NCBI RefSeq assembly: GCF_030410375.1
Contig: NZ_JAUHHE010000001.1
Location: forward strand, 275,347 to 339,346
From: Zwartia vadi
GTDB lineage: Bacteria; Pseudomonadota; Gammaproteobacteria; Burkholderiales; Burkholderiaceae_B
DNA length: 64,000 nucleotides
Direction: 5' to 3'
A program made the position numbers and the translations under genes. The notes under the pieces were generated by a model, which was not told where the DNA came from, searched no databases, and was given only the letters and a program-made list of their open reading frames with translations. Below, piece by piece: positions 51,207 to 62,706 of the stretch. How positions within the stretch are numbered: position 1 is the first letter of the stretch; every line of letters starts with the position of its first letter.

Positions 51207-51677
51207 TTAAAGCTGTGTCTTAAGTTGCGCAAGCAACTCAGCATGAGCATTGGCATCCACTTCGCGCTTAAGAATCTGCTCGGCACCTTTCACCGCGAGA
51301 TTCGCAACATCGTTACGCAAAGCGTCGCGTGCACGCTGGACTTCTTGAGCGGCGTCTTGTTTCGCCTGCGCAAGAATTCGGGCGCGTTCACTTTCAGCTT
51401 CAGCACGGGCTTGCTCGATAATTTGAGCGCCCTGCTTTTCGGCTTCAATCATACGGGTGTGCAGCTCAGCTTTCGCAGATGCCTCGATCGAACCAATACG
51501 CGCCTTAGCTTCTGCGAGGTCTGTTTTGCCTTTTTCGGCAGCAGCCAAGCCTTCAGCGATTTTTTGGCGTCGCTCGTCGATAGCCTTTGTCAAAGGAGGC
51601 CACACGAATTTCATCGTGACCCAACCCAGGACAAAGAACACGATCATCTGGAAAAAGATCGTCGCGTTCAGATTCAC
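51207..51677 (-). CDS. atpF: ATP synthase Fo subunit b
   Basis: Peripheral stalk, 156 residues: one N-terminal membrane helix ([20 protein letters not shown]) and a long charged coiled coil ending at the C-terminus. The start is GTG at 51677 with AGGGAAA nine bases upstream; no ATG gives the conserved NLNATIF start. Confidence 0.95.
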   Translation of the reverse strand: MNLNATIFFQMIVFFVLGWVTMKFVWPPLTKAIDERRQKIAEGLAAAEKGKTDLAEAKARIGSIEASAKAELHTRMIEAEKQGAQIIEQARAEAESERARILAQAKQDAAQEVQRARDALRNDVANLAVKGAEQILKREVDANAHAELLAQLKTQL

Positions 51678-51701
51678 GGTCGTTTCCCTATTACATCTTG
51701 T

Positions 51702-51784
51702 GCCCTTCAGGCAACATTACCTGAACGGGCTGAATCAATAAGCCGGGAGCAGAAATCCACCCTCGGCACGTGCCGCTCACTCCC
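51702..51784 (-). promoter_or_regulatory. Intercistronic stem-loops between atpE and atpF
   Basis: The first hairpin at 51702-51730 pairs gcccttcagg with cctgaacgggc, one base bulged. A second at 51745-51784 pairs gggag with ctccc around a ggcacgtgcc palindrome. Structures after atpE can stabilise the c-subunit message, which is needed in excess. No T-tail is present on the minus strand. Confidence 0.55.
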
Positions 51785-51808
51785 AAAGGGCGTGAGCATC
51801 CAATCGAT

Positions 51809-52100
<292 letters not shown>

Positions 52101-52164
52101 AAACTACAAAACCGCCAAGTAAAACTTTTTAGTGTTCTGCTTGACGCAAAACACTCACTACTCT

Positions 52165-53046
52165 TTAGTGGCCTTCGTGTGCTTGTCCGATGTAAACCAA
52201 AGTCAACATCATGAAGATGAAAGCCTGCAACAGAACGATCAGGATGTGAAAGATCGCCCAGATTGAACCTGCCAGAATGTGACCGACACCCAATCCAATG
52301 CTCATGGCATTGAAACCTGACCAGGCGCCACCGAGCAAAGCAATCAACATGAATACGAGCTCACCGGCAAACATGTTGCCGAACAGTCGCATGCCGAGAG
52401 AAACGGATTTAGCGGCGTATTCAACCAGATTCAGGAGGAAGTTGGCAGGCGCCAACAGCACAGCCGAAAAGCCATGGCCATGAAACGGCGCAGTAAACAA
52501 CTCTTTGACAAAACCACCGGGGCTCTTAATTTTCAGACCGTAGTAAAGCATCAATAACAACACGCCCATCGACATACCCATTGGGACATTCAGATCAGCG
52601 GTAGGAAGAATACGGTGATAGTGCAATGGGTCTGTGACTTCGATACCAATACCCATCAAACGGAAAACGTAATGGGCAAGATCGACAGGAATCAAGTCCA
52701 GCGCGTTCATCAGCACGATCCACATAAACACAGTCATCGCCAATGGGGCAACGAACTTGCGTGTTTCCTCGCTAGGAACAATGCTGCGAGCCTGCTGGTC
52801 AACCATGTCAACCAACATTTCAACAAAACCCTGGAATCGTCCAGGAACGCCTGCTGTCGCACGTCGTGCTGCCAACAGCATGACACCAACAACAATCAGA
52901 CCCATCAACGAGGACCAGAACATCGAGTCAAAGTTGACGACGCTAAAGTCAGCAATAGCGGTTTGCTTTTCACCGATATTGTTGAAGTGCACCAAGTGGT
53001 GCTGAATATATGCGGCTTGGGGCGATACGTCAGCTGCAGCAGCCAT
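52165..53046 (-). CDS. atpB: ATP synthase Fo subunit a
   Basis: Stator channel for protons, 293 residues with about six helices. The essential Arg is in [15 protein letters not shown], and the helix-4 and helix-5 motifs ([20 protein letters not shown] and [15 protein letters not shown]) are present. It lies 26 bp after the atpI-like gene. Confidence 0.96.
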   Translation of the reverse strand: MAAAADVSPQAAYIQHHLVHFNNIGEKQTAIADFSVVNFDSMFWSSLMGLIVVGVMLLAARRATAGVPGRFQGFVEMLVDMVDQQARSIVPSEETRKFVAPLAMTVFMWIVLMNALDLIPVDLAHYVFRLMGIGIEVTDPLHYHRILPTADLNVPMGMSMGVLLLMLYYGLKIKSPGGFVKELFTAPFHGHGFSAVLLAPANFLLNLVEYAAKSVSLGMRLFGNMFAGELVFMLIALLGGAWSGFNAMSIGLGVGHILAGSIWAIFHILIVLLQAFIFMMLTLVYIGQAHEGH

Positions 53047-53072
53047 GAGAGATCTCTAAAAAATTCGTCAAA

Positions 53073-53618
53073 CTAACTGTTTGTTGGGCGTGACACAGCA
53101 CGCTTTCCGAACATCAGCACCAGCATGTAGCCTTTGAGCGCGGCAATCAGACCGGCAATTACCGCCAGCCACACCACACGCTCACCGCCCACATGAGCCA
53201 ACAACCACAACAATCCGACTGCAGCGCCAACCTTAAGGAACTCGCCCACTAAAAATACCAGTGCGCTCGAACCGCCAGGACGAAAAGTCGCCAAAAACAG
53301 TCGCAATGCAAATAAAACATTCGGTACAAAGTACGCAGCAGAGCCAGCCAATGCAGACCAACCTGCATCAAAACCACCTACCAGCCACGCAATCAAGGCA
53401 ACCACTAGCGCCGCCAGAGCCTGAGCAAAAACAACTTGAATCAGCTCTGATCGCGCACGAGCATTGATTTGGGCCAGATCCGCCTCAGTTAACACATACT
53501 GCGCCGCGAGATCCGCAGGCGCCGCATCAACAGACGCTTTATCTACCGACACCGAAAACCGCCCCTGTACTCGTTCCGCCGAGGGAATTCCTGACAAAGG
53601 GTTTGGTACGCTCGTCAC
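53073..53618 (-). CDS. atpI: ATP synthase accessory protein I (AtpI-like)
   Basis: First gene of the atp operon, 181 residues; AtpI proteins are thought to help c-ring assembly. Four hydrophobic segments lie in the C-terminal two thirds (ALAALVVALIAWLVGG, SAAYFVPNVLFALRLF, SSALVFLVGEFLKVGAAVGL, WLAVIAGLIAALKGYM), preceded by about 65 polar residues. The GTG at 53618 is chosen because AAGGGG stands five bases before it. The frame runs 19 codons further upstream. Confidence 0.85.
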   Translation of the reverse strand: MTSVPNPLSGIPSAERVQGRFSVSVDKASVDAAPADLAAQYVLTEADLAQINARARSELIQVVFAQALAALVVALIAWLVGGFDAGWSALAGSAAYFVPNVLFALRLFLATFRPGGSSALVFLVGEFLKVGAAVGLLWLLAHVGGERVVWLAVIAGLIAALKGYMLVLMFGKRAVSRPTNS

Positions 53619-53694
53619 AATTTCCCCTTTTCGGCAAACCCAATGAGTATAACTGTTTTTTGGACCCTGATGCAAACCCTAATCGGGCTTTTAC

Positions 53695-53724
53695 TGAGTC
53701 GGCTTTAAGAGCTTTACCGACTCA
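53695..53724. other. Inverted repeat between enoyl-CoA hydratase and atpI
   Basis: An 8-bp perfect inverted repeat (tgagtcgg and ccgactca) with a 14-base loop lies in the 148-bp spacer upstream of the atp operon. It may be a weak terminator for the hydratase gene or an operator for atp; there is no T-tail in the right place to decide. Confidence 0.35.
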
Positions 53725-53766
53725 TAGCTTTAGAGAATGAGGGCAAATCCCCCCTCCAATAAAAAA

Positions 53767-54543
53767 TCACTTGTTTTTGAAAACCGGCTTACGTTTTTCA
53801 ACAAAAGCAGCCATTCCTTCTTTCTGGTCCTCTGTCGCAAAACAAGCATGAAACACGCGTCGCTCGAACAAAATCCCTTCATGCAACGAAGACTCAAAAG
53901 CACGATTGACAGACTCTTTCGCCATGATCGCTGTTGGAATGGACATCCCGGCAATCACCGCTCCTGTTTCAATCGCATCCTCTAGCAATCGCTCTGCCGG
54001 CACGATACGAGACACCAAACCGGCACGCTCTGCCTCGGCGGCATCCATCATCCGACCTGTTAAAACCATCTCCATGGCCTTGGCTTTACCAACAGCCCTA
54101 GGCAAACGCTGCGTACCGCCCGCACCAGGAATTACGCCCAACTTAATCTCCGGCTGTCCAAACTTGGCGGTGTCAGCGGCGAGAATAAAGTCACACATCA
54201 TTGCGAGCTCGCAACCACCCCCAAGCGCGTAACCCGCTACCGCGGCGATGACTGGCTTTCGAATCGAGCGCAGCGTTTCCCAGTTGCGGCCGATATATTC
54301 CGTTCGGTAGACATCCATGTAGGACCAGTCTTTCATGGCGCCGATGTCGGCTCCGGCAGCAAAAGCTTTCTCACTCCCAGTGATCACGATGCAGCCAATC
54401 TCATCATTTGCATCGAAAGACAGCAGCGCGGCACCAAGCTCATCCATGAGCTGATCGTTGAGCGCGTTCAGCGCTTTAGGGCGATTCAAGGTCAACAGGC
54501 CAACCCGGCCACGCGTCTCGATCAACACAAAATTTTCGCTCAT
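53767..54543 (-). CDS. Enoyl-CoA hydratase
   Basis: A 258-residue crotonase-family enzyme that hydrates trans-2-enoyl-CoA in beta-oxidation. The oxyanion-hole segments are [13 protein letters not shown] and [14 protein letters not shown], followed by [16 protein letters not shown]. The ATG at 54543 is chosen because GGGAG precedes it and the resulting start ([20 protein letters not shown]) is standard; the frame is open 20 codons further. It is divergent from the M61 peptidase gene across 37 bp. It could supply substrate to the dehydrogenase at 35667. Confidence 0.93.
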   Translation of the reverse strand: MSENFVLIETRGRVGLLTLNRPKALNALNDQLMDELGAALLSFDANDEIGCIVITGSEKAFAAGADIGAMKDWSYMDVYRTEYIGRNWETLRSIRKPVIAAVAGYALGGGCELAMMCDFILAADTAKFGQPEIKLGVIPGAGGTQRLPRAVGKAKAMEMVLTGRMMDAAEAERAGLVSRIVPAERLLEDAIETGAVIAGMSIPTAIMAKESVNRAFESSLHEGILFERRVFHACFATEDQKEGMAAFVEKRKPVFKNK

Positions 54544-54580
54544 GGGTGTCTCCCTGAAAATGTGAAATAAGATATAGGCT

Positions 54581-56371
54581 ATGAACCGCAAAAATAACCG
54601 CAAACCTCTACTTTACAGCCTCGAACCCTTGGATTTGTCGGGTCATCGACTACGCGCGACGCTTCGCATCGCCGAACCGGATCCAAAAGGACAAATCGTC
54701 TCGCTCCCGGCCTGGATTCCTGGCAGTTATTTGATACGCGATTTTTCCCGACATATTGAACAGCTTGAAGCGCGTGCTGGCAAAAAACCTGTCAAACTGA
54801 CCAAGCTGGACAACCACCGGTGGCGCCTCGCCCCCTGCAATGGCCCGGTGACCCTCACTGCGGTCATTTACGCCTGGGATCTTTCTGTTCGCGGCGCCCA
54901 TGTAGACGAAACACATTGTTTTTTCAACGGTACCAGCGTTTTTCTTCAGGCGCATGGACAAGAAAACCACCCCTGCCGACTCACCCTGCTACCGCCCCCA
55001 AACCCGGCTCGCTGGAGTGTTTTTACCAGCATGCCGCAGGATACCCGCAGCAATGCGAAGATCTCGCGCAAGGGTTTCGGCACATATGTGGTGGAGAACT
55101 ACGACGCGCTGATCGATCACCCAGTGGAAATGGGCAATCCATGCGTCATCACGTTCGAGGCGTGCGGTGCGAAACACGAAATGGTGTTTACCGGGATCAT
55201 CCCTAATCTTGATCTCAAACGTATTGCTCAAGACGTCAAAAAAATCTGTGAAGAACAAATTCGCTTCTTTGAACCCGAAACTGCACGCGCGCCTTTTTTA
55301 GACTCCGCAAAAAAATACGTATTCATGACAATGGTGACAGGCGATGCGTACGGTGGTCTAGAGCACCGGGCATCGACTGCGCTGATGGCTTCGCGCAAAG
55401 ATCTGCCCACTATCGGTCACGATAAAGCGCCTGATGGTTATCAAACCTTTTTAGGCCTGGTCAGTCACGAATACTTTCACACCTGGCATGTTAAACGCAT
55501 TAAACCCGATGTATTTGCCCCCTACACGCTTTCCAAAGAATCCCACACGCGTCTGCTCTGGATTTTTGAAGGCTTCACTTCGTATTACGACGATTTGTTT
55601 TTGCTGCGAAGCGGTGTCATTGATCGTGAAACCTATTTTCGCACACTGGGTAAAAATATCGCATCGGTATGGGGCATGCCTGGTCGCCGCAAACAATCTG
55701 TTGCAGAGAGCTCTTTCGATGCATGGACACGTTATTACAAGCAAGATGAAAACGCGGCCAACGCCATCATCAGTTACTACACAAAGGGCTCACTCGTCGC
55801 GCTTGCCTTGGACCTGACAATTCGCCACAGGACGAACAATCAACGTAGTCTTGATGATGTGATGCGTTTGATGTGGGAACGCTACGGTCGTGAGTTTTAC
55901 CAGGGCAAACCAATCGGATTGCCTGAAAAAGGATTCCCTTCTTTGGTTCGCGAGGCAACGGGGATCGACTTGACTCAGGAGATCAACCATTGGGCCTACG
56001 GACGTGAAGACCTGCCTCTGAAACAACTCCTGGCGACTCAAGGTATCCGTCTGAGTTGGAAATCTCCCCATGTGAAACCTTCCTTAGACGTTCGAACGCG
56101 CAAACAAGGCGAACATCTTGTGATCACGACAGTTCTTGAGGGCGGAGCCGCTCATCAAGCCGGCATTTCGGCGCATGACGTTCTAGTGGCAATAGATGGC
56201 ATACGCGTAGACAACGGGACTCACTCACTGGACACCATTCTGGCTCGATATAAAGCCGGACAGAAGATTCACGTGCATGTCTTTAGGCGTGACGAACTGC
56301 GCGCCTTTGACCTCGTACTCTCCGCCCCCCCACTTTCAGAATGTCAGTTGCAAGAGACCACTCAGCCATGA
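54581..56371 (+). CDS. M61 family metallopeptidase with PDZ domain
   Basis: A 596-residue zinc aminopeptidase of the glycyl-aminopeptidase group. The zinc site is SHEYFHTWH (His 296, Glu 297, His 300) with the third ligand Glu in [11 protein letters not shown] at about residue 330. An N-terminal beta-rich domain ([18 protein letters not shown]) precedes it. A C-terminal PDZ domain (about 505-585) holds [20 protein letters not shown]. No signal peptide is visible, so it is probably cytoplasmic. It is coupled to selU by a 4-bp overlap. Confidence 0.9.
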   Translation: MNRKNNRKPLLYSLEPLDLSGHRLRATLRIAEPDPKGQIVSLPAWIPGSYLIRDFSRHIEQLEARAGKKPVKLTKLDNHRWRLAPCNGPVTLTAVIYAWDLSVRGAHVDETHCFFNGTSVFLQAHGQENHPCRLTLLPPPNPARWSVFTSMPQDTRSNAKISRKGFGTYVVENYDALIDHPVEMGNPCVITFEACGAKHEMVFTGIIPNLDLKRIAQDVKKICEEQIRFFEPETARAPFLDSAKKYVFMTMVTGDAYGGLEHRASTALMASRKDLPTIGHDKAPDGYQTFLGLVSHEYFHTWHVKRIKPDVFAPYTLSKESHTRLLWIFEGFTSYYDDLFLLRSGVIDRETYFRTLGKNIASVWGMPGRRKQSVAESSFDAWTRYYKQDENAANAIISYYTKGSLVALALDLTIRHRTNNQRSLDDVMRLMWERYGREFYQGKPIGLPEKGFPSLVREATGIDLTQEINHWAYGREDLPLKQLLATQGIRLSWKSPHVKPSLDVRTRKQGEHLVITTVLEGGAAHQAGISAHDVLVAIDGIRVDNGTHSLDTILARYKAGQKIHVHVFRRDELRAFDLVLSAPPLSECQLQETTQP

Positions 56372-57468
56372 GTATCCGGCCAGATACTGAAGACTTTGCC
56401 TCAGTCCTCTTAAGCGGTGCGCCCTTGCTCGATGTTCGTGCGCCAGTGGAGTTTTCTCAAGGAGCCTTTCCGACTTCTGTCAATCTACCTTTGATGAACG
56501 ACGAAGAACGTCACCGCGTTGGACTGCAATACAAACTTGCAGGACAAGACGAGGCAATTATTTTGGGACACGAGTTGGTTTCAGGCGATGTCAAAGCGCA
56601 GCGTGTCGCACAGTGGGTCAAGTTCGCCCAAGCGCATCCCGAAGGCTATTTGTATTGTTTCAGGGGCGGCCTGCGCTCTCGCATCTCGCAGCAATGGCTC
56701 GCTGAGGCTGGGCACCCCTACCCTCGTATCCTTGGTGGCTACAAGGCGATGCGTAGCTTTTTGATTGAACAACTCAACGAGGCCATCGCCACATCAAAAT
56801 TTATACTGGTCGCAGGATTTACCGGATGTGGAAAAACAGAAGTGATACAAAGTCTGCAGGCCGCGATCGATCTGGAAAAACTTGCCCACCATCGCGGATC
56901 AAGCTTTGGCAAACATGCCACCGATCAACCGGTACAAATTGACTTTGATAACAGTTTGGCCATTGCGTTCATGCGCTTGCATGCCGGGGGCAAGCGCAAC
57001 ATCGCGCTTGAAGACGAGTCCCGACTCATTGGGAAATGTGCCTTACCCATTGCCCTGCGTGACATCATGCAAAGCAGTCCCGTCATATGGGTAGAAGAAC
57101 CCATCGAATCGCGGGTAGATCGTATCCTGCATGACTATGTCGAAGATCTCGGTGGACAGTTCGCACGCAAATTTGGCCCTGAAGTCGGCTTTGACGCCTT
57201 TTCACAAAGACTGCTGGAAAGTCTTCAAAATCTTTACAAACGGCTAGGGGGAGAGCGACACGCTCGGCTCAATCAACTGATGCTTGACGCACTGCGTGCT
57301 CAACAAGCAACCGGCGCTCTTGACAGCCATCGTCTCTGGATTAGACCGCTGCTAACTGAATACTACGACCCAATGTATGCGCACCAGCGAGCTGGCAAAG
57401 CCTCTCGCATTATTTTCTCGGGTGACCGTGAGGCTGTAACCAGTCACCTCATCCAACAGGGTTATTGA
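56368..57468 (+). CDS. selU: tRNA 2-selenouridine synthase
   Basis: Replaces sulfur with selenium in 2-thiouridine at the wobble position of certain tRNAs, through a geranylated intermediate. The 366-residue protein has a rhodanese domain with the active-site Cys in YCFRGGLRS and a P-loop domain ([10 protein letters not shown]). With the ATG at 56368 the catalytic Cys is residue 97, the same number as in E. coli SelU, which supports this start over an ATG nine codons earlier. It overlaps the M61 stop as ATGA, and ttcA follows 2 bp after. The selenophosphate synthetase it needs is not in the window. Confidence 0.93.
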   Translation: MSIRPDTEDFASVLLSGAPLLDVRAPVEFSQGAFPTSVNLPLMNDEERHRVGLQYKLAGQDEAIILGHELVSGDVKAQRVAQWVKFAQAHPEGYLYCFRGGLRSRISQQWLAEAGHPYPRILGGYKAMRSFLIEQLNEAIATSKFILVAGFTGCGKTEVIQSLQAAIDLEKLAHHRGSSFGKHATDQPVQIDFDNSLAIAFMRLHAGGKRNIALEDESRLIGKCALPIALRDIMQSSPVIWVEEPIESRVDRILHDYVEDLGGQFARKFGPEVGFDAFSQRLLESLQNLYKRLGGERHARLNQLMLDALRAQQATGALDSHRLWIRPLLTEYYDPMYAHQRAGKASRIIFSGDREAVTSHLIQQGY

Positions 57469-57470
57469 AC

Positions 57471-58388
57471 ATGCAGGCAGACCTTGAACGACAGCGTCTC
57501 GAACAAAACAAACTGTCTAAACGCCTCATGCGTGAGACCGGTCGGGCCATCTCAGACTTTAATATGATCGAAACCGGCGATCGGGTGATGGTATGTGTCT
57601 CAGGTGGCAAAGACTCCTATAGCATGCTGGATATTCTCATGACGCTGCGCAATCGTGCGCCGATCGACTTTGAAATTGTCGCGGTGAATCTCGATCAGAA
57701 ACAGCCAGGTTTTCCCGCCGAAATCTTGCCTGAATACCTCTCGAAAGTTGGTGTGCCTTTTCATATTGAAACGCGCGACACTTATTCGATCGTGAAGCGC
57801 CTGATTCCTGAAGGGAAAACAACGTGCTCATTATGCTCTCGGCTGCGACGCGGCATTTTGTATCGCGTCGCAAATGAACTCAAAGCGACCAAGATTGCAT
57901 TGGGTCATCATCGGGATGACATTCTTGGCACATTTTTTTTGAATATGTTTTATGGTGCAAAGCTCAAAGCCATGCCACCTAAACTCGTCTCCGACGACGG
58001 ACGACACACAGTCATTCGACCTCTCGCCTATGTGCCCGAAGCAGACCTCATCGACTATGCCAACTGGAAACAGTTTCCAATCATTCCGTGCGACTTATGC
58101 GGCTCTCAGGAAAATCTTAAACGCAAAGAAGTTTCGAGAATGCTGCAGGAATGGGATAAAAAATATCCAGGACGTGCCTGGAATGTTTTTAAAGCGTTAG
58201 CCAATGTGACGCCTTCACACCTCATGGACAACCGACTGTTTGATTTTGTCGGCCTCAGACCTGATGGCCGGGACAATCCTCAGGGGGATACTGCCTTTGA
58301 TCCTGTCTCGATTGAATCGAATTCTGATACGGAACAATCAAGCGCCCGTACCTTCCCATCTTGGCCCCTTCACATCGATACCCACTAA
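57471..58388 (+). CDS. ttcA: tRNA 2-thiocytidine synthetase TtcA
   Basis: Iron-sulfur enzyme that thiolates cytidine 32 of tRNAs. The 305-residue protein has the PP-loop [12 protein letters not shown], the cluster-binding pairs TTCSLC and PCDLC and the GHHRDD motif. The ATG at 57471 is used; the frame begins with a TTG that overlaps the selU stop. Together with selU it forms a tRNA anticodon-loop modification pair. Its last 51 bases overlap the 3' end of ubiX on the other strand. Confidence 0.95.
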   Translation: MQADLERQRLEQNKLSKRLMRETGRAISDFNMIETGDRVMVCVSGGKDSYSMLDILMTLRNRAPIDFEIVAVNLDQKQPGFPAEILPEYLSKVGVPFHIETRDTYSIVKRLIPEGKTTCSLCSRLRRGILYRVANELKATKIALGHHRDDILGTFFLNMFYGAKLKAMPPKLVSDDGRHTVIRPLAYVPEADLIDYANWKQFPIIPCDLCGSQENLKRKEVSRMLQEWDKKYPGRAWNVFKALANVTPSHLMDNRLFDFVGLRPDGRDNPQGDTAFDPVSIESNSDTEQSSARTFPSWPLHIDTH

Positions 58389-58913
58389 TTCGAGGATTCG
58401 AGATACGGTGTGATCAATCATTTCTTCAATAGATTTAGGGCGGTGATAAAAAGCCGGTAGCGGTGGAAAAATAATCCCGCCCATTTCCGTCACAGACGTC
58501 ATATTGCGTAAATGCGCCAAGTTAAATGGCGTTTCACGCACAACCATGACCAGACGTCTACGCTCCTTGAGCGTCACATCCGCGGCACGCGTAATAAGAT
58601 TGTCGGACAAGCCCATCGCAACAGCAGCCAGTGTGCGCATCGAGCAAGGCACGACAACCATCCCCGCTGTTTCAAAAGCTCCGCTAGCAAGGGTCGCCCC
58701 CACGTCACGGATGCTATGCACCTTATCAGCGAGGGCATACACCTCCTGCCGCCCGATATCGAGCTCGTGCTTGATATTTAATACGCCCGATGCGGAGACC
58801 ACCAGGTGGGTTTCCACATCAGGAGCATTTTCACGCAGCGTTTGAAGCATACGCACGGCATAAAGGGAGCCTGTTGCTCCCGTGATACCAATCACTAAGC
58901 GCCGCTTGCTCAC
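58338..58913 (-). CDS. ubiX: Flavin prenyltransferase UbiX
   Basis: Makes prenylated FMN, the cofactor of the UbiD decarboxylase in ubiquinone synthesis. The 191-residue protein starts [19 protein letters not shown] and has [19 protein letters not shown] and [13 protein letters not shown]. The start is GTG at 58913 overlapping the grxD stop (GTGA), so translation is coupled. The tail overlaps ttcA, tail to tail. Confidence 0.95.
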   Translation of the reverse strand: MSKRRLVIGITGATGSLYAVRMLQTLRENAPDVETHLVVSASGVLNIKHELDIGRQEVYALADKVHSIRDVGATLASGAFETAGMVVVPCSMRTLAAVAMGLSDNLITRAADVTLKERRRLVMVVRETPFNLAHLRNMTSVTEMGGIIFPPLPAFYHRPKSIEEMIDHTVSRILELVGIDVKGPRWEGTGA

Positions 58914-59236
58914 GCGGTCGCGCCAGCCTGAGTCAACACGGTCTTGAGCTCACCACTGGCGTTCATTTCACCCATGATGTCAGAACCACCAATAAACTCG
59001 CCGCCCACATACAGCTGGGGGATAGTGGGCCACTGAGAATATGTTTTGATTCCGCTGCGGACTTCCTCGTCCTCGAGCACATTGACCGTGACAAGTTTAG
59101 TCACGCCATTGCTTTTGAGGATCTCAATCGCTCGGCCTGAAAAACCGCACTGGGGAAACTGGGCTGTGCCTTTCATAAACAACACAACGGGATTGTTTGT
59201 GACCGTGTCACGAATAAATTGCTGAACGTCGCTCAT
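58910..59236 (-). CDS. grxD: Monothiol glutaredoxin
   Basis: A 108-residue CGFS-type glutaredoxin (Grx4 family) that carries iron-sulfur clusters and glutathione. The active site is PQCGFSGRAIEIL, followed by TYSQWPTIPQLYVGGEFIGG. The order hemA-prfA-prmC-grxD-ubiX is conserved in betaproteobacteria as I know them. Glutathione would come from gshA at 32812. Confidence 0.96.
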   Translation of the reverse strand: MSDVQQFIRDTVTNNPVVLFMKGTAQFPQCGFSGRAIEILKSNGVTKLVTVNVLEDEEVRSGIKTYSQWPTIPQLYVGGEFIGGSDIMGEMNASGELKTVLTQAGATA

Positions 59237-59323
59237 GATGTTCCTGATCGATTAGAAGGATATAGTTAACACGCATCGTTAACACTCAAACACCATTATA
59301 AGTGGCAGAAGAGTGATAAAAGC

Positions 59324-60139
59324 TTATGCCCACACGCCACCCGTCACGCGCGGCAAACCTGCTAAATCCTTATGGGTTTGTATGGACTCAAAGCCAGCCA
59401 GTGCCAACAACTCGCTCACGGCCTCTGCCTGATCATATCCATGCTCAAGCCATAAACTGCCGGATGGCAATAATCTGTCACCCGCCCCTTGGATAATTTG
59501 AGCGAGTGCAGTCAAACCATCCGAGCCATCCGTCAGAGCCTGTATCGGCTCAAACCTGAGATCGCCGCGTGACAAATGCTCGTCTTTTGAGGAAATATAA
59601 GGGGGATTGGAGACAATCAGATCAAACATCCCTTCTGACGGGAGGGCTAAAAACCAGCTGCCTTGCCACCATTGCACTCTGGCACCCAAGGCCTGGGCAT
59701 TTCGCTGAGCGACCACGAGCGCCTCCGCACTCATGTCAGTGGCGGTGACGCGCGCATCGACCCGGGCAAGCGCCAAACTAATTGCGACCACGCCACTGCC
59801 GGTTCCCATGTCCAACACTGCAGGATCTTGACGATCCGCAATCGCTGCCAAACCGACCTCCACCAACATTTCAGTTTCTGGTCGCGGGATCAACACCGAG
59901 GGAGTCACCTCAAAACGGTGCCCCATAAATTCACGCCAGCCGAGAAGATGCGCCATGGGAGACCCTTGGCGGCGTTGCGCCGCTAGCGTTAAAAATTTCG
60001 CTGCATCTTCTGGAGACAGAGGGTCTGTATCGTGCGCAAGCAACCACTCACGTGGCTTTTGCAACACATGCTCCAGCAACATCCGCCCCTCCAGACGTGG
60101 CAAACCGCACAACTGCAACAAGGATTGCCCGGTTTGCAT
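59324..60139 (-). CDS. prmC: Peptide chain release factor N5-glutamine methyltransferase
   Basis: Methylates the GGQ glutamine of release factors. The 271-residue protein has the SAM site VLDMGTGSGVVAISLA and the catalytic IVSNPPYIS. The start overlaps the prfA stop by one base (TGATG), coupling the enzyme to its own substrate. Confidence 0.97.
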   Translation of the reverse strand: MQTGQSLLQLCGLPRLEGRMLLEHVLQKPREWLLAHDTDPLSPEDAAKFLTLAAQRRQGSPMAHLLGWREFMGHRFEVTPSVLIPRPETEMLVEVGLAAIADRQDPAVLDMGTGSGVVAISLALARVDARVTATDMSAEALVVAQRNAQALGARVQWWQGSWFLALPSEGMFDLIVSNPPYISSKDEHLSRGDLRFEPIQALTDGSDGLTALAQIIQGAGDRLLPSGSLWLEHGYDQAEAVSELLALAGFESIQTHKDLAGLPRVTGGVWA

Positions 60140-61221
60140 CAGACGTCGTCACCCAGCGCAGCAAGCAACTCAGCTTGATGTTCGGCAATCAAAGCACCGG
60201 TAACCTCACTGAGATCCCCTTCCATGATGGCGCCAAGCTTGTATAAGGTCAGGTTGATCCGATGATCCGTCAAGCGACCCTGTGGGAAGTTATATGTCCG
60301 AATACGTTCAGAGCGATCGCCTGACCCCACGAGGCTTTTACGCTGCGCGGCCTCCTTGTCGTGCTGCTCGCGCTGCACTTTATCCTTCAAGCGCGCGGCC
60401 AGTACCTGCATGGCTTTATCTTTATTTCTGTGCTGTGACCGATCGTCCTGACACTCCACGACCAAGCCAGTAGGCAAGTGGGTAATACGGACAGCCGAAT
60501 CTGTTTTATTAATATGCTGGCCTCCAGCGCCGCTCGCACGAAACGTATCGATGCGCAGATCACTTGGATTGATGACAATATCGGTCGCGGCATCTGCCTC
60601 CGGCATGACGGCGACCGTACAAGCCGAAGTATGAATCCGACCTTGTGCCTCGGTCGCGGGCACCCGCTGGACGCGATGCGCACCGGATTCGAATTTCAGA
60701 CGTCCATACGCACCGTCCCCATCGATTCGAACAATGACTTCCTTATAGCCACCCAACTCGGAAGGACTTTCAGACATGAGTTCAACTCGCCAACCTTGCT
60801 GCTCAGCATAACGGGTATACATTCTTAGCAAGTCGCCTGAAAATAACGCGCTCTCGTCACCACCTGTACCCGCACGGATTTCAAGAAAAACACTCCGTCC
60901 GTCATCCGGATCTTTTGGCAATAGCTGAAGTTGAAGTTCAGCGCCCAATGTCTCAATCCGCTCTTTACAGGCTTCGATTTCCTCAAGCGCCATGGACTTC
61001 ATCTCAGGATCGTCAAGCATTTCCTTGGCACCGGCCAAATCTGCCTGGGCACCTTCAAACGCCTCAAACGCTTTGACCACTGGTTCGAGTTCAGCGCGCT
61101 CTCGCGAAAGCTTGCGAAACTGATTCATATCATTGGCGGCATCAGGTTCAGCGAGCAAAGCATCAACCTCAACTAAGCGTCGGGATAAGTGCTCAAGGCG
61201 AGCGCGCATTGAAGGTTTCAT
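60139..61221 (-). CDS. prfA: Peptide chain release factor 1
   Basis: Ends translation at UAA and UAG. The 360-residue protein carries the codon-recognition PxT motif in [10 protein letters not shown] and the GGQ motif in [16 protein letters not shown]. The ATG at 61221 gives [15 protein letters not shown], which parallels the E. coli start, and the same total length of 360; an ATG 12 codons upstream is less likely. It lies 77 bp after hemA, as in E. coli. Confidence 0.97.
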   Translation of the reverse strand: MKPSMRARLEHLSRRLVEVDALLAEPDAANDMNQFRKLSRERAELEPVVKAFEAFEGAQADLAGAKEMLDDPEMKSMALEEIEACKERIETLGAELQLQLLPKDPDDGRSVFLEIRAGTGGDESALFSGDLLRMYTRYAEQQGWRVELMSESPSELGGYKEVIVRIDGDGAYGRLKFESGAHRVQRVPATEAQGRIHTSACTVAVMPEADAATDIVINPSDLRIDTFRASGAGGQHINKTDSAVRITHLPTGLVVECQDDRSQHRNKDKAMQVLAARLKDKVQREQHDKEAAQRKSLVGSGDRSERIRTYNFPQGRLTDHRINLTLYKLGAIMEGDLSEVTGALIAEHQAELLAALGDDV

Positions 61222-61298
61222 GGGAGACTGACTTGAAATTAAAATTGATGGGAGCAACGGCTAAACACTCGCCAAGGCGAGCCTCGCAAGCAAGGTCG

Positions 61299-62573
61299 CT
61301 AACGCCGTTCGGATCCGGAGGGAAATATACGCGGCAGCCAGCCGAGCAGCTGCTGACGTTCTGCTTCTTCGCTGTGATTCAGCGCTGACAAAGTGCCATG
61401 CAAATACTTTTGTGTCAGGCCATGCGCGAGCTGCTCTAAAACAGCCTCAGGCGATTCACCTTTAGCCAGCATCCGGCGCGCACGCTCAAGCTCTTGTGCC
61501 TGTACGGCCTGAGCAGTTGTCTGCAAGTCCCGGATGACAGGTACATTGGCCCTGACTTGCATCCAATGCATAAAGTTTCTGACGCGGGCATCGATAATCG
61601 CCTCGGCCTGTACGACGGCTGAACGTCTGGCTTCAGTGCCACTTTGCACCACCGCGCCCAAATCATCGACGGAATAAAGATAAACGTCATCTAGCTGGGC
61701 GACTTCTGGCTCTATATCTCGCGGCACTGCCAGATCCACCATCACGATCGGCTTGCGCTTGCGCTGCTTGGTTGCGCGCTCGACCATGCCAAGGCCCAAT
61801 AGGGGCAAAGTACTAGCAGTACAGGACACAACCACATCAAACTCAGCCAAGCGATCCGGCAAATCAGCCAAGCGCATCGTCGTGGCAGAGAAGCGATTTG
61901 CAAGAGACTCCGCGCGCTCAAGTGTGCGATTCGCTACGACGATAGCGCCCGGTTGACGGGCCGCGAAATGCGTGGCGCATAACTCGATCATCTCGCCAGC
62001 ACCAATGAAAAGCACTTTGGATGTAGAGAGCTCACCAAACACACGCTCTGCAAGGCGAACCGCTGCAGCAGCCATGGAAACCGACTGGGCGCCGATCGCA
62101 GTCGTTGAGCGCACTTCTTTTGCGACCGAAAAAGTTCTTTGAAAGAGCTGATGCAATAGAGTACCCAACGCACCTGCGTCACTGGCCGCTCTGACAGCGT
62201 CTTTCATCTGTCCCAATATCTGGGGCTCTCCCAGCACCATCGAGTCCAGACCGCTGGCTACACGAAAAGCATGGCGCACGGCATCATCTCGTCCATGCAA
62301 ATACACATGCGGCGCAAGCTCGCCTGCCTCAATCCGATTAAAGTCAGCAAGCCAGGCGGGCAACTGCTGCGCCACCTGCGGCTCAGCCGCACAGTAAAGC
62401 TCGGTGCGATTACAGGTCGAGAGGATCGCGGCTTCTTTTACAGCCCCCCCAAAGGCCTGACGCAAGGCATTCAACGCCGGCTGAACCAAATCCTCAGGCA
62501 TGGAGACGCGCTCGCGCACTGAAACAGGCGCAGAGACGTGGTTCAACCCAAGAGCGAGGACGCTAACCGACAT
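61299..62573 (-). CDS. hemA: Glutamyl-tRNA reductase
   Basis: First committed step of tetrapyrrole synthesis by the C5 route. The 424-residue protein has [16 protein letters not shown], the active-site Cys in [11 protein letters not shown], the NADPH-binding [14 protein letters not shown] and the C-terminal dimerisation helices. A TATAAT box lies about 41 bases upstream of the ATG. Confidence 0.97.
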   Translation of the reverse strand: MSVSVLALGLNHVSAPVSVRERVSMPEDLVQPALNALRQAFGGAVKEAAILSTCNRTELYCAAEPQVAQQLPAWLADFNRIEAGELAPHVYLHGRDDAVRHAFRVASGLDSMVLGEPQILGQMKDAVRAASDAGALGTLLHQLFQRTFSVAKEVRSTTAIGAQSVSMAAAAVRLAERVFGELSTSKVLFIGAGEMIELCATHFAARQPGAIVVANRTLERAESLANRFSATTMRLADLPDRLAEFDVVVSCTASTLPLLGLGMVERATKQRKRKPIVMVDLAVPRDIEPEVAQLDDVYLYSVDDLGAVVQSGTEARRSAVVQAEAIIDARVRNFMHWMQVRANVPVIRDLQTTAQAVQAQELERARRMLAKGESPEAVLEQLAHGLTQKYLHGTLSALNHSEEAERQQLLGWLPRIFPSGSERR

Positions 62574-62608
62574 AGATTAAGGAATTTTTTGTTGGATCTA
62601 CGTAACAA

Positions 62609-62623
62609 CCCTTATTATAAGGG
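62609..62623. promoter_or_regulatory. Palindromic -10 region between hemA and the Bug gene
   Basis: The 15-bp palindrome cccttattataaggg contains a perfect TATAAT on the minus strand (62619-62614), suited to hemA. No good -35 is seen at the usual spacing. The palindrome could be an operator. Confidence 0.45.
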
Positions 62624-62706
62624 CGCAAAATGAGTTGTAGACGCAATGCCCTTATCTCGACTGGAAGTCTCCACTTTCCGTACAATTCCCCGCACAGGAG
62701 ACTCAT

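Noticed and set aside
61268..61281. Terminator between hemA and prfA (ctcgcc/ggcgag)
   Set aside because: Short stem with almost no loop and no T-run; hemA-prfA co-transcription is more likely.
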